DNA of 34,219 nt. It comes from Streptosporangiales bacterium. GTDB lineage: Bacteria > Actinomycetota > Actinomycetes > Streptosporangiales > Streptosporangiaceae. The stretch lies in the NCBI GenBank assembly GCA_009784565.1, contig WRBL01000024.1:1-34219 (forward strand), given 5' to 3'. The first letter of the stretch is position 1. Each line of letters starts with the position of its first letter. The position numbers and the translations under genes were made by a program. Under the pieces are notes generated by a model. It was not told the origin of the DNA. It saw only the letters and a program-made list of their open reading frames with translations, and searched no databases. Shown in pieces: positions 13,821 to 19,751 of this stretch.

Positions 13821-14897
13821 ATGAGTGAGGGGACAAACGAAGCCGACGACAGGATGGACGCCGAGCTCCGTAAAATTCTGGCGGGCGATGCCCTTGAGGC
13901 GAGGTTCCGCGAACTTTCCGCCGAAGAGCGGGAAAAGCAGGCAAAAGACTGGCAGAAGCAGCAGAAAGCCGCGCGGAAGCGGCAGCGGAAGGCCCGGCGA
14001 AGACGGGCGTTCCGCCGGACGGCCTGGGGACTGGCCGCGATCGTCCTGGCGGGCGGCGGAACCTACGCCTACCTGCGCTACGGCCACGGCGGCGGCCCCG
14101 ACGACACGCAGACCATCGCCCACGGCGCGGTCCCGCGGGGGCTGAAGACCTCGGCCCCGCGCCCGCAGTCCGGACCTCCCGCGGATCCGTTCAGCGGCAC
14201 TCCGGCCGACAAGTGGGCCGACGGCGCGGCGGGCATCACCCTCCCGGCCGCCAAGCCGGCCGGGCAGTATTCGGCGGCTCAGGTCGAAGACGCCTACCAG
14301 ACGACGAGGAAAATGCTCGTCGCGGCCGCCCTCGACCCGCAGACCCTCAACGGCGGAGCCCCCACCGCCTTCGCGAAGCTCCTGACCCAGGACCAGCGAA
14401 CCGAGTTTCTCGGCGGCCTGAACAAAATCGGCACGGACAAGTACCACGTCGCCCTCAGCACCCGTTCCTGGATCACCCAGTTCGCGCCCGGGACCACGAA
14501 GCTCATCGGCTCTGTCGTCAAGGTCCACGGCACGATGAGCGCGACCACGGCGAAGGAGCAGAGCGGACAGACGGCCCTGCGAATCACCGTCGATTACCTG
14601 GTCGCCTACCCGGTCGAGCCGCCCAAGGCCCCCGAAGACTGGATGCGGGTCGTCTCCCAGTTCAGCGGCACGGTCGACTTCGCATCCTGGTCGGACGCTG
14701 AGTCACCGTTCGAGCCCTGGTGGAACGCTAATCCAGCACCAGCGGGCGGCCGCTGCGGAACGCGGGACGGCTACGTTCACCCGGACTTCCCCGGAGGGCC
14801 GGCGGACATGACCCCGAAGAAGGGTCGCATCATCAACCCGTACGCCCTCTCTCCGCCCAGCGGCACCCCCGGCTGCGGGCAGACCACCGGCACCTGA
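13821..14897 (+). CDS. Membrane-anchored extracytoplasmic protein of unknown function
   Basis: This 358-residue protein starts with an acidic segment and a charged helix (20-66) rich in Lys, Arg, Gln and Glu that ends in a polybasic 'RKARRRRAFRR'. A single membrane segment follows, 'TAWGLAAIVLAGGGTYAYL' (67-85), so the remainder should face outside. The exterior has a Pro/Gly linker (90-150) and a soluble domain (about 160-315) containing 'VHGTMSATTAKEQSG' and 'RITVDYLVAYPVEPP', a beta-rich fold typical of actinobacterial hypotheticals. Two cysteines (near 311 and 352) might form a disulfide. I do not recognise a named family. It stands alone between the SpoU gene and the GDPD gene. Confidence 0.8.
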   Translation: MSEGTNEADDRMDAELRKILAGDALEARFRELSAEEREKQAKDWQKQQKAARKRQRKARRRRAFRRTAWGLAAIVLAGGGTYAYLRYGHGGGPDDTQTIAHGAVPRGLKTSAPRPQSGPPADPFSGTPADKWADGAAGITLPAAKPAGQYSAAQVEDAYQTTRKMLVAAALDPQTLNGGAPTAFAKLLTQDQRTEFLGGLNKIGTDKYHVALSTRSWITQFAPGTTKLIGSVVKVHGTMSATTAKEQSGQTALRITVDYLVAYPVEPPKAPEDWMRVVSQFSGTVDFASWSDAESPFEPWWNANPAPAGGRCGTRDGYVHPDFPGGPADMTPKKGRIINPYALSPPSGTPGCGQTTGT

Positions 14898-14989
14898 TCA
14901 GGAACCGGCGTAAACCGGAAACCCGGGCATCTTCAGTGTGACACGCGGTGTTCACCGGACGTCTCAGGTGGATGGGCATACTCCGCTAC

Positions 14990-15820
14990 GTGTCAGTAGC
15001 TTATCTTGATCACGACCGCCCGGCCGCCTTCGCCCACCGAGGCGGCGCGGCGGACAAGCCCGAGAACTCCTGGGCCGCGTTCGAGCACGCGGTGAGCCTG
15101 GGTTACGCCTACCTCGAGACCGACGCGCGCACCACCTCCGACGGCAGGCTGCTGGCCTTCCACGACTCGACCCTGGACCGGGCGACCGACCGCACCGGGC
15201 GGATCTGTTCGATGAGCTACCGGGACGTCTCGGCCGCGCGGGTTCACGGCACCGAGGAGATCCCGCTGCTGGAGGACCTCCTGGGCACCTTCGCCGGGCA
15301 GCGGTTCAACATCGACCTCAAGGACAGCGGGAACGTCGGGCCGCTGAACGGCATCCTGCGCCGGACCGGCGCCTGGGACCGGGTCTGCATCACCTCGCTG
15401 TCGGGCAGGCGCCTGCTGGCGGCCCAGCGCAGCCTGGACCGGCCGGTGTGCCTGGCGGTGACCCCCACCGCGTTCGTGGCCGTCCGTTTCGCCGGCCGTC
15501 CCGGGATGACCCTCGCCGCCCGGCTGGCCCGGGCCGGCGCCCGGTGCGCCCAGGTCCCGGGGATCATCGCCACCCGGGGGTTCATCCGCCGCTGCCACGA
15601 ACTCGGGCTGCAGGTGCATGTCTGGACGCTGAACACCCGGCAGGAGATCGAGCGGGCCCTGGACCTCGGCGCGGACGGCGTCATGACCGACGATGTCGTG
15701 CTCCTGAAAAAAATTCTCAGCGAGCGGGACCAGTGGCACCAGCGGGGAAACACTGCGGAAACGGGGTTGGATGGGCCGGCCAACGGGAATCTTGACCGGG
15801 TGTCTAGCGTTGCCGTTTAG
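14990..15820 (+). CDS. Glycerophosphodiester phosphodiesterase
   Basis: This 276-residue TIM-barrel enzyme cleaves glycerophosphodiesters to an alcohol and sn-glycerol 3-phosphate. The catalytic 'FAHRGG' (His16, Arg17), 'PENS' (Glu25, Asn26), the metal ligands 'LETDAR' (Glu43, Asp45) and 'FHDSTLDR' with the second catalytic His58 are all present. The C-terminal 'VHVWTLNTRQEIERALDLGADGVMTD' strand-helix is typical of the family. No signal peptide is seen, so it is likely cytoplasmic. Start choice is open: 14948, 14972 (ATG) and 14990 (GTG) are in frame. The last gives the N-terminus common in actinobacterial homologues, and CATACT (14978-14983) could be its -10 if leaderless. The sigma-R-like promoter of rbpA lies inside its 3' end. 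Confidence 0.88.
   Translation: MSVAYLDHDRPAAFAHRGGAADKPENSWAAFEHAVSLGYAYLETDARTTSDGRLLAFHDSTLDRATDRTGRICSMSYRDVSAARVHGTEEIPLLEDLLGTFAGQRFNIDLKDSGNVGPLNGILRRTGAWDRVCITSLSGRRLLAAQRSLDRPVCLAVTPTAFVAVRFAGRPGMTLAARLARAGARCAQVPGIIATRGFIRRCHELGLQVHVWTLNTRQEIERALDLGADGVMTDDVVLLKKILSERDQWHQRGNTAETGLDGPANGNLDRVSSVAV
15786..15811 (+). promoter_or_regulatory. Sigma-R-type promoter of rbpA
   Basis: GGAAT (15786-15790), exactly 18 bases, then GTT (15809-15811) reproduces the consensus of the disulfide-stress sigma factor SigR of Streptomyces (GGGAAT-N18-GTT). It lies 38 bp before the rbpA start and within the end of the GDPD gene. In Streptomyces, rbpA is known to belong to the SigR regulon, which supports the match. 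Confidence 0.75.
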
Positions 15821-15849
15821 GATCGCCAACCGCCTGGGAGGCAGTAAGT

Positions 15850-16236
15850 ATGGCCGAACGCGCACTTCGCGGAACCCGGCTCGGTGCCACGAGCTATGAG
15901 AATGACCGGAACACGGACCTGGCCCCCCGCCAGGACGTCGCTTTCGACTGCCCGAACGGACACAATTTTACAGTGCCCTTCGCCGCTGAGGCGGAACTCC
16001 CCCCGACTTGGGAGTGCCGGGTCTGCGGGGCCGCCGCCACAGCGGTCAGCGGGCAGGCGCCGACAGCGAAGAAGGTGAAGCCGCCGCGCAGCCACTGGGA
16101 CATGCTGATGGAACGGCGCACCGTTGAGGACCTGGAAGCCGTCCTCGCGGAGCGGCTTGAGGTTATCCGGGAGCGGCGGGCCGCCGAGCACCGGGTGATG
16201 GAGGAGAGCCTTCGCCACCAGCGGCGGAGCGCCTAG
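15850..16236 (+). CDS. rbpA: RNA polymerase-binding protein RbpA
   Basis: This 128-residue actinobacteria-specific transcription factor binds RNA polymerase and group 1/2 sigma factors and stabilises the open complex. The order is as in the family. An N-terminal tail 'RALRGTRLGATSYE' is followed by a core with zinc ligands Cys34, His38, Cys56 and Cys59 ('CPNGH' and 'CRVCG'). The basic linker 'KKVKPPRSHWDMLMERR' (74-90) contacts promoter DNA. The sigma-interaction helix pair is 'TVEDLEAVLAERLEVIRERR'. Some RbpA proteins have degenerate zinc ligands, but this one has all four. GGGAGG (15836-15841) sits 8 bp before the ATG. The sigma-R-type promoter upstream suggests induction by thiol stress. 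It converges on the polyprenol mannose synthase gene. Confidence 0.97.
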   Translation: MAERALRGTRLGATSYENDRNTDLAPRQDVAFDCPNGHNFTVPFAAEAELPPTWECRVCGAAATAVSGQAPTAKKVKPPRSHWDMLMERRTVEDLEAVLAERLEVIRERRAAEHRVMEESLRHQRRSA

Positions 16237-16240
16237 CGGC

Positions 16241-16270
16241 GAGGTTCAGCGCTGAGCCTCCTGCCGGAGG
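16241..16270. terminator. Bidirectional hairpin between rbpA and ppm synthase
   Basis: GAGGTTCA (16241-16248), loop GCGC and TGAGCCTC (16253-16260) form an 8-bp stem with one T-G pair. A second, partly overlapping stem CCTCC/GGAGG spans 16257-16270. It fills the 34-bp gap between two convergent stop codons, where a shared terminator is expected. Confidence 0.6.
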
Positions 16271-17032
16271 TCAGCGGCGGACATCGGCTGCGGAGCGGCC
16301 CCGCAGCCGCGCCGTGATGCCCCAGCGGGCAACGCGGAGGAACGCTTCCCCGATGACGGCGTTGCTCATCTTCGACGAGCCGCGCTCGCGCTCGATGAAC
16401 GTGATCGGGACCTCGATGATCGTCAGGCCCGCCTGCAGTACGCGCAGCGTCATGTCGATCTGGAAGCAGTAGCCCAGCGACTCGATGCTGTCGGTGTCGC
16501 TCTTGCGCAACGTCTGCGATTTGTAGGCGCGGAACCCTCCGGTCGCGTCCTTGATCGTGACGCCGAGCATGAGCTGGTTGTAGAGGTTGGCCCCGCGGGA
16601 GAGGAACTCGCGGGACTTCGGCCAGTTGACGACCGTGCCGCCGGGGACGTACCGGGAGCCGATCACGGCGTCGGTGCCGTCGTCCAGGGCGGCGAGCAGG
16701 CGGGGAAGGTCCTCCGGGCGATGCGACCCGTCCGCGTCCATCTCGCAGATGACGCCGTAGTCCCGCTCCAGGGCCCAGGCGAAGCCGGCGATGTAGGCCC
16801 GGCCCAGTCCGGCCTTCTCCGTCCGGTGCAGGACGTGGATCCGGGAGTCGGCCTCGGCCAGCTTGTCCGCGAGGTCGCCAGTGCCGTCCGGGCTGTTGTC
16901 GTCGACCACCAGCAAGTCGGCCTCGGGAGTGGCCTCCCTGATGCGGCCCGCCATGATCTCGAGGTTCTGCCGCTCGTTGTACGTCGGCATGACGATGATC
17001 ACGCGCCCAAGGTCCGCGGCCGGCTGTGTCAT
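16271..17032 (-). CDS. Polyprenol-phosphate mannose synthase (Ppm1/DPM1-like)
   Basis: This 253-residue GT2 glycosyltransferase transfers mannose from GDP-mannose to polyprenyl phosphate, the donor for extracytoplasmic protein O-mannosylation and lipoglycans. Visible motifs are 'VIIVMPTYNERQNLE' (11-25), 'VVDDNSPDGTGDLAD' (42-56), the metal-binding 'CEMDADGSHRPEDL' with DAD, 'VIGSRYVPGG', and the acceptor-side 'GYCFQIDMTLRVLQAG'. It lacks C-terminal membrane segments, so it is the soluble catalytic domain, unlike mycobacterial Ppm1, which is fused to an acyltransferase. The ATG at 17032 follows GAGGTGAG. The frame is open to 17368, but that extension is Arg/Cys-rich and unlike the family. Being next to rbpA matches the arrangement in Streptomyces. 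Confidence 0.93.
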   Translation of the reverse strand: MTQPAADLGRVIIVMPTYNERQNLEIMAGRIREATPEADLLVVDDNSPDGTGDLADKLAEADSRIHVLHRTEKAGLGRAYIAGFAWALERDYGVICEMDADGSHRPEDLPRLLAALDDGTDAVIGSRYVPGGTVVNWPKSREFLSRGANLYNQLMLGVTIKDATGGFRAYKSQTLRKSDTDSIESLGYCFQIDMTLRVLQAGLTIIEVPITFIERERGSSKMSNAVIGEAFLRVARWGITARLRGRSAADVRR

Positions 17033-17430
17033 TGCTCGCGTACTCACCTCTCGTATACGGAAGAGGGCCCGGATGGCGTCTTCGGTCCGGAGACGTACCC
17101 GCCGGCAACGAGTACGACACCGTTGTCTACTGAGCCATCCGGGCCCTTTCCAGGCCCAACCCCCTGACGGCCGGACATACGCGGCCGACCAACACTGGCT
17201 GTCACGCCTGGCGCCCGGAAACTGGCTGCTCCCGCCCCCGCCTCGGCATGACGCTCTTCCTTCAATGTAGTCGCCGATCGTTCCGGCCGGCGAACCCAGT
17301 GCTGGGCTGAACAGAAAATTTACCGTCGATCGCGGGGATGTCAACCGCTGGCCGCATACCCGGGACATACGCAGGGAAGAGAATTAGTTACTCTACGTGA
17401 TCAGATGCGTAGCGTGTAGGGGGGACTTCC
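17033..17430. other. 398-bp divergent intergenic region
   Basis: This gap separates the divergent mannose synthase and transpeptidase genes. It contains the structured element described separately (17064-17157), a small hairpin CCCA-GTGC-TGGG (17295-17306), an AT-richer stretch at about 17309-17322, and an inverted repeat CTACG-N10-CGTAG (17393-17412) around TGATCA just before the transpeptidase. GGGGGG at 17418-17424 serves as its ribosome-binding site. I see no convincing gene. Confidence 0.6.
17064..17157. other. Structured element with 14-bp inverted arms and alternative pairing
   Basis: AGGGCCCGGATGGC (17064-17077) and GCCATCCGGGCCCT (17134-17147) are perfect inverted arms around a 56-base loop. 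Inside, GTCTTCGGTCCGGAGAC (17078-17094) folds as a 7-bp hairpin, with one T-G pair on the plus strand, and CAACG/CGTTG (17106-17125 region) forms another. The right arm's GGGCC (17141-17145) can instead pair with GGCCC (17153-17157), so two exclusive folds exist. Wobble pairs favour a plus-strand RNA; on the minus strand it would be the mannose synthase leader. Function is unknown. It lacks the TpsiC sequence and CCA of a tRNA. Confidence 0.5.
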
Positions 17431-18963
17431 TTGGGTAGCGCATCTCGTACCACCGTCCTTGTGGCCTCCGGTACCGCACTCGCCATCGCCGGGGGTCTTT
17501 CCGCTGTCGCGTTCGCCGGCGGCCAGTCTCATTCCCCGCCGTCGAGGGCGTCCGTCACGCATATGACGGCCGCGCTTCCGCCGCTGCGGGTCGTCTCGTC
17601 CAGCCCGGCCGGCCGCGCCGGACACGTGAACGGCACGCGGCCCGTCACCATCACCTTCAACGAGCCCCTGCCCGCCAGCGTGCCCTTTCCCCGGCTCTCC
17701 CCCTCCGTCCCGGGAACCTGGCGCCGGTCCGGCAACTCCGCGATCTTCACCCCGGGGGCCTCCGGGATCCCCGGTCACACCAGCGTGACAGTCAGCATGC
17801 CCAAGACGGGAACCGTGGTCCGTTCCGCCTATCGGTCGACGTTCTCTACCGCGCGGTACTCCACGCTCCGCCTGCAGCAGTTGCTCGCCCAGATGGGCTA
17901 CCTGCCCCTGTCCTGGTCTCCCCGCCTCAAGGGCTCCGTCGCCCCGGGGAGCGTGGCCGCCCAGGCCGCCGCCGCCTTCTCCCCGCCGGCCGGGTCCTTC
18001 TCCTGGCACGGCGGGTACCCCGGGCAGCTTCACGGCATGTGGAAGGCCGGCTCGGCCAACCTGGTCGATAACGGGGCCATCGCCGCCTTTGAGAACGACC
18101 ACGGCCTGCAGCCCGACGGAGTCGCCGGGCCGAAGGTCTGGAAGGCGCTCCTGGCGGCCGCCGCCAAGGGCAAGCGCAACAGCCACGGGTACAGCTACGC
18201 GGTCGCCAGCGAGAGCACGCCGGAGTCGCTGACCATCTGGCACGACGGAAGGGAGGTGCTCTCCAGCCCGGCCAACACCGGCCAGGCGGTCGCGCCGACC
18301 GCGACCGGGACGTTCTGGGTGTACGAGAAGCTCCCGTACCAGATCATGCAGGGCACCAACCCCGGCGGGTCCCGTTACTCCGACCCGGTCCAGTGGGTGT
18401 CGTACTTCAACGCCGGCGAGGCGGTGCATTACTTCGACCGCGGCTCCTACGGCTGGCCGCAGAGCCTGGGCTGCGTGGAACTCCCCTACAGCGAGGCCGA
18501 GGAGTCCTACCACGACCTGCCCTACGGCTCCCTCGTCTCCGTCGACCCGTAACTCGCGGGGGAGGTCGCCGAAGACCGACTGGTAGTGCTCGTCGGCGAC
18601 CTCTTCCAGCCACTGGGTCCGGCCGAGCGAGATCGCGGTATGCACCATGAGCGAGTCCGGGGCCGCGCCGTGCCAGTGCTCCTCTCCCGGCGGCGCCCAG
18701 ACGGTGTCACCCGGCCGGAGAGGCTTCCGGTCCCCGTCCCGGGTCTCGACGGCGCCGCTGCCGCTGGCGACCAGGATGAGCTGCCCGTCGTCGTGCGAAT
18801 GCCAGTAGGTCCGCCCGCCCGGCTCGAAGACCACGGTGTTGGCGCGGACCTCGCGCTTGCCGTCGTCGGCGGCGACGAGCGGGTCCAGCACCACCCTGCC
18901 GCTGAACGTGCCGCTCCCCTGCCGCGACGGCTGTCCGTCCTGGCGTCCGCGTACGTGCTCCAC
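17401..18963 (-). CDS. Cupin protein whose frame lacks a nearby stop and runs antisense through the transpeptidase gene
   Basis: Only the first 138 residues or so (18550-18963) are recognisable: a single cupin domain closely related to the divergent neighbour at 19107. Metal ligands are His55, His57, Gln61, His96 and His98 ('TYWHSHDDGQ', 'APPGEEHWHG'). The neighbour stops right after 'EERYQKAVEGE'. Here the matching 'DEHYQSVFGDLPREL' runs on without a stop, past the end of the transpeptidase gene and through it to 17401. The roughly 380-residue tail is Gly/Arg/Val-rich, as expected from reading a GC-rich gene backwards, and I consider it not a real domain. A lost stop, a frameshift or a sequencing error at about 18540-18560 would explain it. 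GTG 18963 is preferred over 18969 because AAGGA lies 8 bp upstream. Confidence 0.5.
   Translation of the reverse strand: MEHVRGRQDGQPSRQGSGTFSGRVVLDPLVAADDGKREVRANTVVFEPGGRTYWHSHDDGQLILVASGSGAVETRDGDRKPLRPGDTVWAPPGEEHWHGAAPDSLMVHTAISLGRTQWLEEVADEHYQSVFGDLPRELRVDGDEGAVGQVVVGLLGLAVGEFHAAQALRPAVGAAVEVMHRLAGVEVRHPLDRVGVTGPAGVGALHDLVRELLVHPERPGRGRRDRLAGVGRAGEHLPSVVPDGQRLRRALAGDRVAVPVAVALALGGGRQERLPDLRPGDSVGLQAVVVLKGGDGPVIDQVGRAGLPHAVKLPGVPAVPGEGPGRRGEGGGGLGGHAPRGDGALEAGRPGQGQVAHLGEQLLQAERGVPRGRERRPIGGTDHGSRLGHADCHAGVTGDPGGPRGEDRGVAGPAPGSRDGGGEPGKGHAGGQGLVEGDGDGPRAVHVSGAAGRAGRDDPQRRKRGRHMRDGRPRRRGMRLAAGERDSGKTPGDGECGTGGHKDGGTRCATQGSPPYTLRI
17431..18552 (+). CDS. Secreted L,D-transpeptidase (YkuD) with Ig-like and PG-binding domains
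   Basis: This 373-residue exported enzyme would form 3-3 peptidoglycan crosslinks. The N-terminus (1-30) is a signal peptide or anchor: 'TTVLVASGTALAIAGGLSAVAFAG'-type hydrophobic core without a lipobox Cys. Residues 52-140 form an Ig-like domain ('PVTITFNEPLP', 'TSVTVSMPKTG'). Residues 145-245 contain a peptidoglycan-binding helix bundle ('LRLQQLLAQMGYLPL', 'AIAAFENDHGLQPDGVAGPKVW'). The YkuD domain (about 256-373) has the active-site motif with His333 and 'PQSLGCVELP' with Cys348. TTG is the start, supported by GGGGGG 7 bp upstream. A cupin frame runs antisense through the whole gene. Confidence 0.93.
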   Translation: MGSASRTTVLVASGTALAIAGGLSAVAFAGGQSHSPPSRASVTHMTAALPPLRVVSSSPAGRAGHVNGTRPVTITFNEPLPASVPFPRLSPSVPGTWRRSGNSAIFTPGASGIPGHTSVTVSMPKTGTVVRSAYRSTFSTARYSTLRLQQLLAQMGYLPLSWSPRLKGSVAPGSVAAQAAAAFSPPAGSFSWHGGYPGQLHGMWKAGSANLVDNGAIAAFENDHGLQPDGVAGPKVWKALLAAAAKGKRNSHGYSYAVASESTPESLTIWHDGREVLSSPANTGQAVAPTATGTFWVYEKLPYQIMQGTNPGGSRYSDPVQWVSYFNAGEAVHYFDRGSYGWPQSLGCVELPYSEAEESYHDLPYGSLVSVDP

Positions 18964-19070
18964 TGCCACCGTCCTTAGCTGGCCGCTTCTGGTACCTCAA
19001 GCCACGCTAGACGCGGAAGCCCCCGGTGGCCAGACGCGACCTCCGCGAACCGGGCGAGAACATTACTCTC

Positions 19071-19099
19071 TTGTTACGGTTACGGCACTCTCGTATAGT
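19071..19099 (+). promoter_or_regulatory. Promoter of the cupin gene, probably leaderless
   Basis: TTGTTA (19071-19076), a 17-bp spacer and TATAGT (19094-19099) form one of the best sigma-70-type promoters in the window. The ATG at 19107 lies 7 bp after the -10, so transcription should begin at or next to the start codon, giving a leaderless mRNA. There is no ribosome-binding site. Confidence 0.7.
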
Positions 19100-19106
19100 C
19101 GGGGCC

Positions 19107-19514
19107 ATGAAGTACTCACCGGCGGGGAAGAGCGGCGGAACCTTCGAGGGCGACCAGTCGACGTTCACCGGGCGCGCGGTCATGGGGCGGTTCCTCGGCG
19201 GCGGCAAGGGCGGGAAGACCCAGGTCGGCACCATCACCGTCACCTTCGAGCCCGGCTCTCGCACCTACTGGCACTCCCACGACGACGGCCAGGTGCTGAT
19301 CGCGTCGGAGGGGCACGGCGTCGTGGAGAACCGGGACGGCGACCGCCACCTCCTGCACCCGGGCGACATCGTCTGGGCCCCGCCCGGCGAGGTGCACTGG
19401 CACGGCGCCACCCCGGATTCCAGCCTGATCCAGACCGCCGTCTCCCTGGGCGAGGCCCGGTGGGAGGAAGAGGTTCCCGAAGAGCGGTACCAGAAGGCGG
19501 TTGAGGGAGAGTAG
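19107..19514 (+). CDS. Cupin-domain protein
   Basis: This 135-residue single-domain cupin is a paralogue of the divergent gene at 18963. The metal site is His56, His58 and Gln62 in 'TYWHSHDDGQVL', with His97 and His99 in 'APPGEVHWHG'. The WHSHDDGQ motif places it in the cupin_2 subgroup often annotated as carboxymuconolactone-type or quercetinase-like; actual substrate is unknown. The domain spans nearly the whole protein. A 143-bp divergent region separates the two paralogues. It may be translated from a leaderless mRNA. DUF3311 follows 39 bp downstream on the same strand but is probably a separate function. Confidence 0.9.
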   Translation: MKYSPAGKSGGTFEGDQSTFTGRAVMGRFLGGGKGGKTQVGTITVTFEPGSRTYWHSHDDGQVLIASEGHGVVENRDGDRHLLHPGDIVWAPPGEVHWHGATPDSSLIQTAVSLGEARWEEEVPEERYQKAVEGE

Positions 19515-19553
19515 GCCCTATCCGTTCGGGAGAATTCGTCGGATTATGGGTCT

Positions 19554-19751
19554 ATGCGCAGATCGCTCCTAGTCGGATTTATCCCGTACGTCATCATGCT
19601 GATCGGCATCCCGTTCTTTAACAAATCGGTGAACGTGGGCGGGATACCGCTGCTCGGGCTCTGGATCGGCGCGTGGGTCGTGCTCACGCCCGCGTTCCTG
19701 GCGCTGGCGGCCCGGCTGCTGCCCCGGGCGGAGCGGGAGGACTCGCTGTGA
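19554..19751 (+). CDS. DUF3311 small membrane protein
   Basis: This 65-residue protein has two hydrophobic segments ('LVGFIPYVIMLIGIPFFN' and 'LGLWIGAWVVLTPAFLALAARLL'), the pattern of DUF3311. Members of the family are almost always encoded just upstream of a sodium:solute symporter, as here, where the stop overlaps the symporter's GTG. It is probably a small accessory subunit, similar in arrangement to YhdT/PanF-type or ActP-associated partners. Biochemical role is unproven. Confidence 0.88.
   Translation: MRRSLLVGFIPYVIMLIGIPFFNKSVNVGGIPLLGLWIGAWVVLTPAFLALAARLLPRAEREDSL

Noticed and set aside
17026-17133. Small GTG-started frame (35 codons) on the plus strand ending 'GNEYDTVVY'
   Set aside because: Codon use near its end is GC3-rich, but it lies antisense to the mannose synthase start, has no ribosome-binding site and no known relative.
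17064-17147. Possible tRNA on the minus strand (GGGCCCG... with a CGGGCCC partner)
   Set aside because: The acceptor-like stem is 14 bp, not 7; there is no TpsiC arm, no recognisable anticodon arm and no CCA.
17150-17430. c-di-AMP (ydaO) riboswitch before the cell-wall enzyme
   Set aside because: Such switches often precede actinobacterial wall hydrolases, but the conserved core sequences are not found here.
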